A model generated the notes under the pieces. The model saw only the letters and a list, made by a program, of their open reading frames with translations. It was not told the origin of the DNA and did not search any database. This document shows positions 12,301 through 26,600 of a stretch of DNA of 64,000 nt, piece by piece. The translations under genes were made by a program, and so were the position numbers. Every line of letters begins with the position of its first letter. The first letter of the stretch is position 1. Source of the DNA: Dipteronia dyeriana (Eukaryota > Streptophyta > Magnoliopsida > Sapindales > Sapindaceae); assembly GCA_032871835.1 (NCBI GenBank), contig CM065297.1, forward strand, positions 92,215,052-92,279,051, in the 5' to 3' direction.

Positions 12301-15300
12301 ACATCAATCTATGGGATATAAATCTGATGATGTTGAACCGGGTAAAAACACGTAATAATTGTTTGAGAAAGGGCTCCTTTTTAAAAAAGATTTTTTTGCC
12401 TCTCAGTCTTCTTTTTGCTTTTGAAATTTAAATAGACTGATGCTATGACCATGCATTAGACATTTGATTTGTTTAGGATGATGCATCATTAAGAGCCTGC
12501 TTGGCATGGCTTTTGGGATGGTTCTGTTGGCTTTTAGGACCTAAAAGCAGCTTATGGGAGTGTTTGGATGTCTCATCAAAAGAGCTTTCCATTTTTGAAA
12601 ACTCTTTCAAGAGAAGCCAATTTTTTGGCTTTCCCTTGAAGAAATTTCACTGAAAACACTGGACGCCAAGGTTTGTTTAATGAAACTTTTTATTTACCAC
12701 TTTGCTCTTCAATCAAGCAAAATAAAAATTACACTCATATCCCCTCTTTCTCCCTTCCTCACTGTCCACTGCTGACCAATGCTCCAGATTTTTTGTTTGA
12801 ATTCTTTATAAAGACACTCGAACAAAACTAAAATTAATCAAACCCATGAGTAGATTTAACAAAATTACACTATGAAACTTGAAATTGATGAAGTAAAGTA
12901 GTAGAGTGAATATTCGAAGATGATGGGTTTGCTAGAGAGAGAGGTGTGACAATAAGATAATATGAGAATGAAGAAAGAGATGAAGAGTAAAATAGTGAAA
13001 ATTGCAGAGAAAAAAATGGTGGGTGCTGAACTTCCATGGCAGCCAATAAATGTATGGGTGTGGACCGTGTGGTGGGTGGGGCTGAACAGGTAACAGTGGT
13101 GTTGGTTTGATGACAGCTGTTGGATGAGTTTATTTAGGTCTAGCATTTGTTTTATTTTTATTTGACTTGGCAATATTTTATTTTTACTGATCACATTTAT
13201 CATTTATCATTTGACTGTCATTAATTTTTTATTTGTTGAGTTTATTTTAAAATTATTATTATTATTATTATTATCAATTATTTTAATTAAAAAACGTTTA
13301 AATATATTATTAATCATTTATTCTAAATAGGGCATTATGGGTATATTCCAACTAGTAGATATTTTAAAATGTTCCAACTAGTAAGCTCCTCTTAAATATA
13401 TTATCCAAACAGTCTTGGAAAAGCAAGCTTATACTTCTCTTCTTTTAATGTCAAAAGCCAAAAAAAGTAAAAGTTATCCTAAACGAGCCCTAAATTTATT
13501 TACGATCAATGCATTGTGCATTACTTTAAATTACAAGCACACTAGCAGCAAGAACCAATTGAAATATTGCATTAATTTATAATTTGTTTATTTATTAATT
13601 TTTTATTATTAAGTAAGTAATCAATCGACTCTTTTGAATTGCAGGATGCTTATCTTCCACAGAGGCTTTTGGACAAACTGATGTACATTTTCAACTATGT
13701 TGAGATGGCTCGTGTCACGGGTGTCCCAATTTCTTTTCTTCTTTCCAGGGGGCAAAGCATCAAGGTTAGACCTATATAATGTGTTTTAAAGTCAGTTATA
13801 GATATCCCAAGTTATTTGGCATGCTAAACTCTAGGATTTTAACCCTCTTTTTTCAGGTGCTTTCACAACTTCTTAGAAAGGCAAAGCAGAAAGATCTTGT
13901 TATTCCAAATGTCAAACAGGCGGGATCTGAACAAGGAACGTACGAAGGTGCAACTGTAAGTTTTCAATATACATTAAAAATGGGTGAAATTAGTCTTGTG
14001 AGGCCTCCATCCTTTTCTGACCCTGACTGATAATTTTTTGGGATGTAAACCCATCAATCCTATTTCTTTCTTTTCTGACCCTGACTGATAAAGAAAGAAA
14101 TAGGATTTCATTAATGAAGAAGAGTACGGGAGTGGATAAGCTGTCTACCAAAACTAGACCAAAGAATGTCAAGTCTTTGAGGTTTATGGCTTTTACAATA
14201 TTTGTCCCATCCCATATCCAGGGTAAAGAGAACTTTGTTCAATCTGTATGTTGTTTGTGTGACTTACACATTAGCATAATTATTATGGCCCTGTATTTTG
14301 AAGAAATTGTTTATACCAAGTAAGTGCACTAGTTAATATTGTAATTGCAATGTTTGGGTCAACCAGTTGAAACTCACATGGGTTCAAATATTGAGGTTGG
14401 ATCATGATAAAGTTAATAAAGTTAAGAACATCTCTAATGCAAATATATATATATATATATGTTTTGAGTGTCTAAATAGTGCCACATCTGAATTTCTATT
14501 CACTATGGGCCCACTTTTAAATGTTTTTTAGAGAAATGCATATTCACATCTCGAATGCAATTATCTAAAGTCAAATATGTATATATTTTATGACCAATAA
14601 TAATAAAACAATTATTACATTCTCTTTCCTCTTTTATTTTACTATTAAATGAGTTTTAATATTATTGGTGGAAAGAGTTTAAAATCCTAGTCAACATTTC
14701 TAGGAGAGTTTCTAGAATTAGAAACTCAACTCCATATTATCTAACTTTTTTTTTCCATATCATCTCCATATTCAACTTAGTTAATTGTATATTACATTGG
14801 AGATAGTTTTTCTAACTTCTTTAGTATCTATCCTATGTGGCATTCTATTTTCTCCAAATGCATAATAGCATTGGAGATGCTCTAAGCCTTTTAGTTGGAG
14901 AAAAATCTGCTAACATGTTTTGGCTGTTCATGTGTTCCTTGGCAGTCGTGCCAGAAACTGTCATCTGTGCATTCATCTCATGCATTTGTTAAACATTTCA
15001 TTCATTATCATTTGTTGAAAAAGAACGTCGGAGTTTGCTGGAGTTACACGTCCTTGCCAATTTGTGCCTGTAGTTTATGAAAGAAAGTCAGGTTTCAATT
15101 TGTGCCTGTATTTATATATATATTAATTTGGGATTTCTTAATTCAAATATTGAATTATTAATTTTAATTTTTACCCTTATTTTAGATTCTACATATTTAA
15201 TATTTAAATTAAATTTTATTTAATAAATCAAATTTCAAATCATCATAAATGTTCAAATAAAACTAATATAGAAATATAACCATTGTTTGATTTCATTATT

Positions 15301-18300
15301 ATTATTATTATTTTAAAATATACATTTTAAATTTATATTTCTCTCGTATTTTTAATAGAAAGACCGGTACTGGAGGAGGCATGGGACTCGTCTGTCTCTT
15401 GTACTAGGAGGCTGCTACAAACCTTCTCAGAGGATGACGGCAGCCTCATAAGAAAAGGATGCCAATGGATTCCTCAAAAGCAAGGGTTCCACTGGCCTCC
15501 TCCAGAATCCAGGGGAGGCCGCTGACCTCCTTCATGGAGGAGATGGCTGCCTCTTGTAGGAAGCTGGGAACTTCTCAAAGGCTAAAAGGGAGGCAGCCAG
15601 CCTCTGGCAACGAGGCGGTTGGTCTCCTCCGGTATGAAGGCCATTGGTTTCCACTCCATTTTACAAATTTTATTTTCTAATTTTTTGATTAAAATAATTG
15701 TATAATTTTTTAAGTTTAAAGGGCATTATTGTAATTTCCTATTTTCATATGTAAAAAGTCAGAAAATTTGGCCTTTTGGTTTCAGACATAAATATCTTTA
15801 AATTCATATATTAAGTTAAAAAAATTAACAAGATGAAATTCCTTAAATTAAGATTTAAGTGGTAATAAGACTTTTTGATAGAAAAGCAAACCCCTTGAAT
15901 ATAGTACTTTGTTTCATGATCAATAAGAATACCTGCATATTTTTAAAGATGTTAAGACTTTTCACGAATATGCTACTTCTTGCATGGACTATATCCCTTC
16001 TAGTTCATTGTCTTTGATTAGTGACTGAAAATTTTCGATTATTTTATGTCCTTGGACTTTTTGAATGTTTCAACTTCCAGGTTTTGGAGCCCAGGGCAGG
16101 ATTCTACGAGAAGCCAATTGCAACATTAGATTTTGCTTCTTTGTATCCATCCATTATGATGGCATATAATTTATGTTACAGCAGTCTGGTGATTCTTCTC
16201 ACTGCTTTTTTTATTTGCTCTTGCTTCTTTCTCTTTAATTGGTGTCAACTGACAAACTCTTTGGAAAATGTTTTATCTATGATATTTTTGTGAAGGTGAC
16301 ACCTGAAGATGTTCGCAGACTCAATCTTCCTCCTGAATGTGTCAACAAAACTCCATCTGGTGAAATATTTGTTAAATCAAGTCTGCAGAAGGTTAAATCA
16401 CCTGTTATAAATATTTCATTGTTCTTTAATTTCTTTCCTCCACATTTCTATTTGGTAAAAGTGTAATATATACTTTCAGGGTATACTTCCTGAAATTCTT
16501 GAAGAACTATTAACTGCTCGTAAAAGAGCAAAAGCAGATTTGAAGGTATGTACCTTATCTCATTCTCTAACTTTTTGCTTGATCTTTTTATTATATTATT
16601 GTATTACAACATATTGTACCTTTTATTTTTACCACTTGGACTTATTTTATATTTTACACTATTTTAGGAAGCAAAAGATCCTCTTGAGAAGGCTGTTCTA
16701 GATGGACGACAGTTAGCTTTGAAGGCAAGCATCCCACACTTCTTTATGATTTTTTTTTTTATGCTGTGATCTATCATGCTGACAGTTCAACAACATATTA
16801 ACCTTTTATTTTTATGCATTGTTCTTTTTTTTTAATTATTTTCGTTTATATTTGTTTTTGTTCCAATTCCAGATAAGTGCAAATTCTGTATATGGATTTA
16901 CAGGAGCTACTGTGGGTCAGTTACCATGTTTAGAGATATCTTCAAGTGTTACAAGCTATGGTATTCTCTCAAGCATGCATTGCTTAGCATTATTTATGAG
17001 GCTTAGATTAATTTTTAGTTGTAGTTTTGTTTGGTCTAACAAGCTGGTTTTCTTTGTAAAGGCCGACAGATGATTGAGCACACCAAAAAACTTGTGGAAG
17101 ATAAATTTACAATACTCGGGGGCTATGAACACAATGCTGAGGTACGTCGCTGAAACTTTCTATTTTTAACATGGTGTTTAATATTCTGGTCAAGCTATTT
17201 TAGGAATGGATAACATTGATCTGACATTTCTCTTGATAATATTGTTATGCATCTATATATTTTTGAAGGATGATTCTAAATTTTAAATTTTCCTTGGTTA
17301 AAAAGAACTGGATTATTGGAAACTTGAAGTCCTTCCACATATTTATGCCCTTGCTATGGTCATGTTGGAAGAGTTGACCAAATCATGACAGATTCAGATA
17401 AGAGGATTTCTAGAAGAGAAATATCAGGAAGAGTTGACCACATCGTGACAGATTCAGCCAAAAGGATTTCTAGGAGAGAAAATATCAGTTACTTTCCATA
17501 AATAATAATGTACATATGTAATTAGCTGTAATTTAGATATAATCAGCAGTAAGTTAGGGATTAATTATCAATTAGCTCTATAGTTTAGCTACCTAGTTGT
17601 GTATATATTCCTAGACTGTAATCATTCAGAATTAATTCAATATAATTTACCTTTTTTCCTAAATCTTCATGGTATCAGAGCCTGGTTCCAACTCTGAAAC
17701 TTAGGTCTTTTTTTTCTGCAATTCTAAAAATTGATCGAAGGACTTATTCCTTGTTCATTACCCTGTCCAGATCTTAAAACATGTCGAAAAACTCCTCCCT
17801 TAACTCTACTCCTCCAACTCCCACCAAAACTATGTCTTCTCATGCACTTACCCCTGATCACCATTCGGTTCGAATAACTACGATCCGACTGAATGGAGAC
17901 AACTTCCATCGCTGGTCACTCTCCGTGAGTATGTACATTCGTGGGCATGGCAAGTTTGGTTACCTGAATGGTAAGAAACCTGAACCAGCCAAAACCAGTC
18001 CCCAATATGAGATTTGGGATGCAGAAAAATGATGGTCATGGCTTGGTTAGTCAACTCCATGGAGGAGGATATAAGTGCAAATTATTTGGGCTATTCAACA
18101 ACCAAGATATGTGGGACAACCTCAACCAGATGTACTCTGATTTGGGGAACCAGAGTCAAATTTACGAACTGCAGCTGAAGCTTGGGGAAGTCAAACAGGG
18201 ATTAGACAATGTAATTAAATACTTTTCTGGGTTGAAGAGACTGGCAGGATCTTGATATGTTCAATGACTACAAATGGAAGGATCCGGAGGATTGTGCCCA

Positions 18301-21300
18301 TTTCCAAAAAAATAGTGGACAATAATAGAATCTTCCGATTTCTAGCTGGCTAAATGTTGAGTTTGATGATGTTAGTGGGAGGATTATTGGGAGACAGCCT
18401 CTTCCATGTATTAATGAAGTGCTTGCAGAGGTTAGAAGGGAAGAAAGTCGAAGGACAGTGATGCTAGGAAAAAAAGAAGTGCTGCCAACTCCAGTGGAAA
18501 CTTCAGCCCTGGTTTCACAAGAAGCCTTTGTCTACAAGGCTTATACTCGTGGTTTTGAAGAGAAGCCTAATTTCTTGTGTGACCATTGCAACCACCCACG
18601 TCATACCCCGAGAGACTTGCTGGAAGCTCTACGGAAAACCAGTCAATTGGAATCCCCGGGACAAGACCTATTCGGTTCCGTCTACTGCCAACTCTGTTGA
18701 ACAAAAGTACCTTAGCAAAGAACAGGTAGATCAACTCTTGAAACTCATGAAACCTAGTTCTGGATCCAGTACTTCATTCCCTAGAGGTTCAGTTGCTTAG
18801 ATAGGTAATTTCCGTATTGGTTTTTCTAGTCAACTTATTTCTGTACCATGGATTGTCTATTCCGGTGCTTCAGATCACATGACTGGTGTTTCCTCCTTGT
18901 TCAAAATCTACTCTCCTTGCTCTGGGAGTCAGAAGGTTAAAATAGCCGATGGAAGTTTCTCCTATTGCAGGGAAAGACTCCATCCAAATTTCTGACAATA
19001 TAGTCATCAATTATGTTTTGCATGTCCCTAATTTGTCTTGCAACCTTTTATCTATCAGTAAGTTGTCCTAAGACTCTAAATGTTCTGTTATTTTTTCTCC
19101 TATACGTTGTGATTTTCATGAAAAGACTTCGGGGACGACGATTGGCAGTGCTGACATACGGGATGGACTCTACTACTTTAAGGTTTCCTCGTTTGATAAT
19201 AAACCTGCTCTAGGATTGAGCTGTGACGTTAGTTCTCTCCCTATAAGAGAACATATTTTAATTTGGCACTTTAGATTAGGGCATCCTAGTTTTGCTTATT
19301 TGAAACATCTGTTTCCTCATTTATTTCAAAAACTATCTTATAAAGAGTTTCAATGTGATGTAGAATCCGAAGTACTGCATCCATGTGACTCTCAGTGGGA
19401 GCGTGCATAAATTGGCTTACCACACTCACCACATATGCAATATCAGGACGAGTATGCGATAAGTAGATAAGCTTACCAACCAGCCTTTGATATCTTTCTT
19501 TGTTTGCCGGGGTTTAATCAGAGTGATCTGGACATTCACATAACTTGTGATTTTGATCCATAGGAGTATCTGCTGGTTTGCTAGCAACCATCCCAGTTTC
19601 TATAAGTAGATCAAGAACATACTTTCTCTGACTAAGGAAAATCCCATGTTTTGATCAAGCTAACTCAATTCCTAGAAAGTACCTTAATACCCCCGAGTCT
19701 TTCATTTCAAACTCTGTGGCCAAGTGACTTTGAAGATTAGTCATCTCCAGATCATCGTTTCCTGTAACAATCATATCATCAACATGGACGATCAGTATAA
19801 TGATTTTGTCACCTGTACGTTTGAAGAATAAGGTGTGATCAGAGTTACTCAGCTGATATCCAAATTTCCTCATGGAAGTACTGAGTCGTCCGAACCAGGC
19901 TCTAAGTGATTGTTTTAGTCCGTAGAGAGCCTTTTTTAGTTTACAGGCTTTACCAGTTTGAGAATCAAAACTAGGGGGTAGATCCATATAAACTTCTTCA
20001 CTGAGTTCCCCATGTAAGAAGGCATTCTTTACATCAAATTGTTTCAAAGGCCACTCCAGATTAGCTGCTAGTGAGAGAAGTACCCTAACAGTGTTTAACT
20101 TTGCTACCGGGGTAAAGGTCTCCTGGTAGTCAACCCCGTAAGTCTGAGTGTATCCTTTGACAACCAACCTAGCCTTGTATCTTTCAATCGAGCCATCTGC
20201 CTTGTGTTTGATGGTATATACCCGTTGACATCCAACAACCTTCTTTCCTTTAAGAAGATCCACTATCTCCTAGGTACAATTTTTTTGTAAAGTTTTCATC
20301 TCCTCATCCATGGCTCGGACCCAATTTTGGTCTGTCAGTGCATCCTGCAATTTACTAGGATTAGAAACAGAGGATAATTGATGTGCAAAGGCTTTAAAGG
20401 TTTCAGATAGTCTGCGAGTTGAGGTGTAATTAGTAATAGAGTAAAGAGCATTACTATCTGCTGGAGGTCGCTTGGGGAAAAAACCAAATCGTACAGGTGG
20501 TCTATGTTCTCGACTAGGATACCGTTTAGTAATTGGACTGGGATCAGAATCTGTGATTTTCACTGGATAAATCATTAGATAAAGAGGAGGGTTCAAGAGT
20601 TATCTCAGGAGCATTTTCAACCGCGGAGTCTGATTGACGAATCGGTGATGAAGAAGAGGAAGGTTGTACTACCTGAATGAGAACTGACTCCCCCTATTTC
20701 TTTTTCTCTTTATTCCGTCTTTCATACACTCTCAATGTTGGTTATATCTTTTCTGTGAGACTATCAGGAATCTCACTTTCTGAAGATATATTTTTTTCTT
20801 CGAAAGATTGACTTATCAAACTAATAGGTATACCATTGTCAGCAGTTTTAGGAGACTTACCTTCGTAGTTCAGATTCTCCCCCTGAAGAGAAGTCTCTGA
20901 GGTAAAGTATGCCTCATCCTCTCAGAAAGTAACATCCTGTGGCACAAATACCTTACGGAATGGAGGATGATAACATTTGTATCCTTTTTGTGAGCTAGAA
21001 TATCCTATAAAAACACACTTAAAAGCACGAGGATCTAACTTTCCTCGATGAGGAGTATGAACATGTACATATACCACACATCCAAAAACCCGAGGAAGAA
21101 TAACATCACAGTAATGAGACAATGATTGTAGTTGGGTTTGAAAAGATAGAACACTGGATGGCATACGATTAATGAGATATGCAGCAGATAGTACTGTATC
21201 ACCCCAAAAAGATTTAGGCATATGCATTCTGAGCAGTAAAGATCGTGCAAACTCTAAGAGATGCCGATATTTACGCTCGGCAGTACCATTTTGTTGTGGG

Positions 21301-23614
21301 GTATGTGCATAAGATGTTTGGTGAAGAATACCGTTTTTCAAACAAAAAGTTTTTACATTATGATTCAAATATTCACCACCATTATCTGAGCGTAAAACTT
21401 GAATTTTCTAATGAAATTGTGTGAGAATCATATGATAATTTTTTTGAAAAACATCACATACATCACTTTTATTTTTTAAAAGAAAAATCCAAGTCATACG
21501 AGTACAATCATCAATAAACGTAACAAACCAACGCGTAACATATATAGACACAACGTTAGATGGACCCCAAACATCAGAATGAACAAGAGAGAAATGCATA
21601 GAACTTTTATTATTATTACTAGGGGGAAAAACAGTGCGATGATGTTTTGACAGAAGTCACAGAACACATGTCTCACACTGTATATTATTGCGCTCAATAG
21701 TTTTAAACAACGAAGGAAATAAAAATATGAGATATTCAAAAGAACAATGACCTAGACGTCTATGCCAAGGGAAAATATTACTCTCGTTGTTGGTTCTAAC
21801 TTGTGCTACTTTGTGAGGATGACTGGAAACATTATCTGCTGTAAAGTAGTTTAACCTTCCTTTTTCCCTACCAGTTCCAATCATCTCCTTGGTTGTGATG
21901 TCCTGCAATACACAATGAGAATGCCAGAATGTCACAACACAGTTTAGAGATTTAGTGATTTGACTGATTGAGAGTAAAAGTTGTTAGATAAAGTGGGTAC
22001 ATGTAAAACAAATGATAAATGTAAGGATGAAGTTAGTGATATGGATCCAGCCCCATGAACCGGGGTGGGTGTACCATCAACATATGACATTATTTGTTTC
22101 GGTCGAAGTATGATGACTAAAGTTTTGAGAGTTAAAAGTCATGTGATCTGTTGCACCAGAATCAATTATCCAGGTATTATTACTAGAAATTGTAGAAACA
22201 CTAAAAGTAGAATGAAACGTACCTGAGTTGAGGAATTGAATTTTGGAATCACAAATATTACCCTGTGGAATGGATGAGTTGTTGGAGGAAGATGCAAGAG
22301 AGGCAGTTCCAGTCTTTGGAGGCACTTTCTTCTTTTTTTCCGGGTACCACTCAGGATACCCATGCAATCTCCAGCAGGCATCTCGGATATGATTCTTCTA
22401 TCCACAGTGAGTACATTTTGTCTCCCCCCTCTATTGATTAATAGAGCAGAACTGTCACTTGTGGGGAAGCTAGCATAGTGGCTTGACGTTGTGCCTCACG
22501 ACAGATATAGGCAAATGCTCCTTCAACATCGGGAAATGGATCCATACGTAACACATCACTCGTACTTTGTCAAATTCAGGGTCTAGTTCTGCAAGAAACA
22601 TGTATACTCTTTGTTTTTCAATGCGATCATTCAGTCGAACCACATTTGTAGCATCAGTCATATCATTCGGGCAACGTTGATCTAACTCGTGTCAGATTGT
22701 GTTCAATTCCCTATAATACTCAGCAATAGGGTCCCCAGATTGACGCATATGGAATGCTTTGCTGTTGAGTTCATAGATGATGGATTGATCTGCACCATCA
22801 TAGTAGGTACGAGCAACTGCTTCCCAAATGGCCTGAGCAGTAGGTAATCGGATAAACATCCCTATAATTTTGGGAGTCATAGATCCGAGGAGCCATACTC
22901 GCACAAGAGCACATTCCCCTGTGAGAAAACCATATTTGTCTTTTCCAGCCACGGAGATTTCAACAAACTTGGACCATAAATGGTAGTTTGATCCATCCAA
23001 TTTAATCTCAATCTTAGATGAGTTATCATGAGAATAAATTGGAGGAATTATTGTGGAATTGTGTGGCTAGATATGTCTGATTCTTCGTCGCCATTGCCCA
23101 TAGTAGTGGTAGTATAACAGTATCAGCAGAAGCAAATGACAGAAAATTTGGGCTTTTACTCTTTTTTTTAATTGGTTTATATAAATATATATATATATAT
23201 ATATAAACAGAGAAATTTGGGCGACGTGGGTCGCTGATAGAGGAGAAAGAAAGCCGACACGGGTTGGGTCGGGTTTGTGATGAAGAGCAACCAGATTAGA
23301 GGCGACGTGGGTCGCTAGGTTAGGTCGGACACCTGCCGATCGACAAACGTTGTGTCGATAGACTAATCGGTGACGAGGGTCACTGCAGGAGGAAGAACTG
23401 ACGTGGATCGGGTCGGGTCGCGATAGACTATGAGCAGATGGTAGGGCTGAAGACTATCGGTGTTGGGTTGGGAACGGTGATTGGTGATGGGTTGAAGACG
23501 ACCGATGAGGTTGATACGATGCCGGCGACAGTTATTCCGGTAAGACTCACCGGAAAACAATAGGTAGTAGTCCTATTGCTTTAGAAAAGAAAAAGAGGAT
23601 AGAAAAAACGGTAG

Positions 23615-23678
<64 letters not shown>

Positions 23679-26600
23679 GAGTAGAATCAGAAAACCTAAA
23701 TCCTTAGGCTCTGATACCATGAACAATTTAGATTTCTTCTCCATATTGGAGGTAATTTATAGGAAAATACAATAGATACTATAGGAAACAAATACCTACA
23801 AATAAGCTAATTGTTCCAAATTGATCCTCTAATTGATTCTAAGTTAATCAAATCAAATCAAATCAGTCAAGTTATACCAGGTCAACTATACAATCTCCTA
23901 ATTAATGATAATATTCTAACACCAAATACACCTCTTTTAAATCACCATAAAGAAATGCATTTTTAACATCCAACCGGTAAATAGGACAATTGAAATTGAC
24001 TGCAAGCAAGATCAAAACCCGAACATAATTAAAGACGAGCAACAAGGGAAAAAGTCTCAAATTGATCAACTCCAAAGGTTTGAGTATACCCTTAGTAACT
24101 AAGTATTAACCTTGCTTTTAGCTTTTCAATAGTACCATCAAAAAGATATTTGATGGCAAAAACCCATTGGCATCCAACAACTTCCTTACCTTTTGGCAAG
24201 TCAGTAAGTTCCCATGTACCACAACTAACTAAAACACTCATTTTTTCCTCCATAGCGTACTTCCATCCCTGTGAGCAAGAGCTTCTTGGTAAGTTTTAGG
24301 TATAGATATGGAGGATAAAGTTAAAGCAAATGAACTTAACTGACAGGTCTCTGGATTTGAATCCAGGATATCATGTTACAAGATGAAGAGAGAATGAATG
24401 GTAGGGAGAAAAGCCGTGTTTAGGCTGACAACCCTAAAACTTTATATACTCTCTAATATATGTAAAATTACATTATTGTCCAAAACATATAAAAATAAGA
24501 CCCAATAAAACACTTTAACATTAAGAAAAAGTTAAAACCCATATGTGAGTTTTGTTTTATTGGTTTTCTTCTTGAGTCATTTGGAAAGTGAAAACCCAAA
24601 ACAATGTAGTGGTTCTATCGAATAAATCAAATGATGATTTTATAAATAATTTTTTTAATAATATGATGAATAATTGGGATTGGTTGATTCAAGAGAACCA
24701 TCTCCAATTGGTTGTTTGGAGAGAATCACTCTCAAGGAGAAAATCAGTAAGACAAATGTATTGTTGTTCTTATATTCATACCTTTGAATACATAAAATAC
24801 TAACTTCTATAATAATAACTATAGCACAACTATCAACCATTTTCTACCACTAACTCCTAACCAACCACAACTCTCTTTGTTTGATAAAAACTATACACTT
24901 AACTTTGAAACACAAACATGGATACAGGGGTGGTTAAAAACCAATGTAAATAGACATAAAAAAAGGCCATGACATTATTTAACATGTAATTGAGTGACAG
25001 TGGTTTATGCAAAAATTTAGGAATGTAACATGCCTTTCCCCAAAAGCATTATTGTCTGATGGTGATTTAGCATTAGGAATGATGGTGATTTGTTTCTAGT
25101 TCTCTGAGTCTCTAGAAAGTGCTTTTTGTCTTTTTGGTTTTGTCAAATGAACTTGTTAGGTATTTGTTAGATTCAAAAGCTTAAGCTGTCAGGTGCCTAA
25201 ATAATAATACAAAGCTCTCTAACTCACCTCTTCATATGCAAGACCAATGGGCTTGCCACATGGTTTAAAAGCTCAAATTCATATAATAGATAGCAAATCC
25301 AAATATAACTACATGGTGGGACTCGAATCTAATAACTCAGGGTATAATTGGTTCTAATTCTATATTAGTTACCACTAGCTCAATAGTTTAAGTGAATTAT
25401 ATAACCTCTTTAACACAGCTCTAAAGGGGTATTGTTATATTTTTGTTCTTCATTATTTGGCAAAGGTGCAATAATAAGATATCTGCTTGTTTTTGTTCTT
25501 GCTCCCCTGAATTTGCTAGAAGAAATAACTCATACCATTTGAAATCTCAAATCCCATTACTCCATTTTGGCTAAAGATATCTAGATTTTAGGATTATACT
25601 CGATATACAACTGAATCATTGGTAAATTATTCATATGTATCTTACAACACAATATAATACAGCGTTGAGAAAATGAGAAAATAAATTCAGAATCTGATTC
25701 ATATTAAAACATTTATGCCTATGGTTGTAATAGTAGATGCTTCACTCTTTTGAGTTCTTTAGTATTGCATACACTGATACACAAAAACTCCTGTATTGCT
25801 TATGCATTGCAGACTGATAGTTTTACTTCATGCTTTATTATCCTAATATTTTGGTTTGACCATAGTTATACTTTTATGATCTCAGGTTATATATGGCGAT
25901 ACTGATTCTGTTATGGTACAATTCGGTGTACCTTCTGTGGAAGAAGTAATGAAGTTGGGGAGAGAAGCTGCTGAGTATATCAGCGGAACTTTCATAAAAG
26001 TAAACATTTTCTTATTTACTTTAGTCTGATTTTCTCTCTTTAATTAATCTTTTGAATCCCAGCATTCTTCTTCTTTCTAAGAGAAAAAGAAATAATAAAA
26101 GACATTGACTAAATAGAATGAATGAATTTTAGTGATGTAGGACATATGCAAACAAAATAGGTTCTTTGTTATGATTGCCAAAGTGTTTCATTGTTTGGTT
26201 TCATTTTCTTGGAATTTAGTGTGTTTCTGAATTCCGCCGTATAGGAGACTTGTATCTTGAAAGTTTATTTGCACAGTTTTGTGCTGAGATATCTGTTTTC
26301 ATCTTTGCTTATCTTTGTAACCAATTTATGACCATTTTTTCTTGTTATTTATCTTCATTCTATTTCTGGTCATGCATTATAAAGCCAATCAAACTAGAGT
26401 TCGAGAAGGTTTATTATCCATACTTATTGATCAGCAAGAAGAGATATGCTGGTTTGTTCTGGACAAATCCCGAAAAGTTTGACAAAATGGATACTAAAGG
26501 TAAACAACAGAGCTTCTCAATGATACAATCTCAGTACATTTTGGTGAACATGTGTCTCATTATGATACTTATGGACAGGCATCGAAACTGTTCGAAGAGA

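Larger units (their letters stand above)
17363..19360 (+). mobile_element. Copia element A, 5' half only, in POLD1 intron 20
   Basis: A 5' LTR (17363-17669, TGTTGG...CTTCA) carries an internal ~60-bp tandem duplication and is followed immediately by the PBS TGGTATCAGAGC (17670-17681). Gag, protease and the pre-integrase domain follow, then the sequence stops at about 19360, where minus-strand RNase H sequence of element B begins. Integrase core, RT, RNase H and 3' LTR are absent. Confidence 0.85.
19358..23921 (-). mobile_element. Copia element B, 3'-truncated, in POLD1 intron 20
   Basis: Reading leftwards: 5' LTR (23921-23720), PBS TGGTATCAGAGC (23719-23708), an untranslated leader with a 56-bp A/T homopolymer and a TA microsatellite, gag, protease, integrase, RT and the start of RNase H, which ends abruptly at 19358. 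No 3' LTR is present. It faces element A with both LTRs outward. Confidence 0.85.

Noticed and set aside
12865..13203. 112-codon minus-strand open frame in POLD1 intron 12
   Set aside because: Low-complexity sequence in a hAT-like element; no family features.
15459..15680. 73-codon open frame in the GC-rich island of POLD1 intron 14
   Set aside because: Composition-driven; it runs into AT-rich intron and has no recognisable domain.
17363..23921. A single intact Copia element
   Set aside because: The two outer LTRs have different sequences, lie in opposite orientation and belong to two half elements; target duplications do not match.
24340..24375. tRNA-like GGATTTGAATCCAGG string
   Set aside because: Palindromic T-loop-like word only; no acceptor stem or anticodon arm could be drawn around it.
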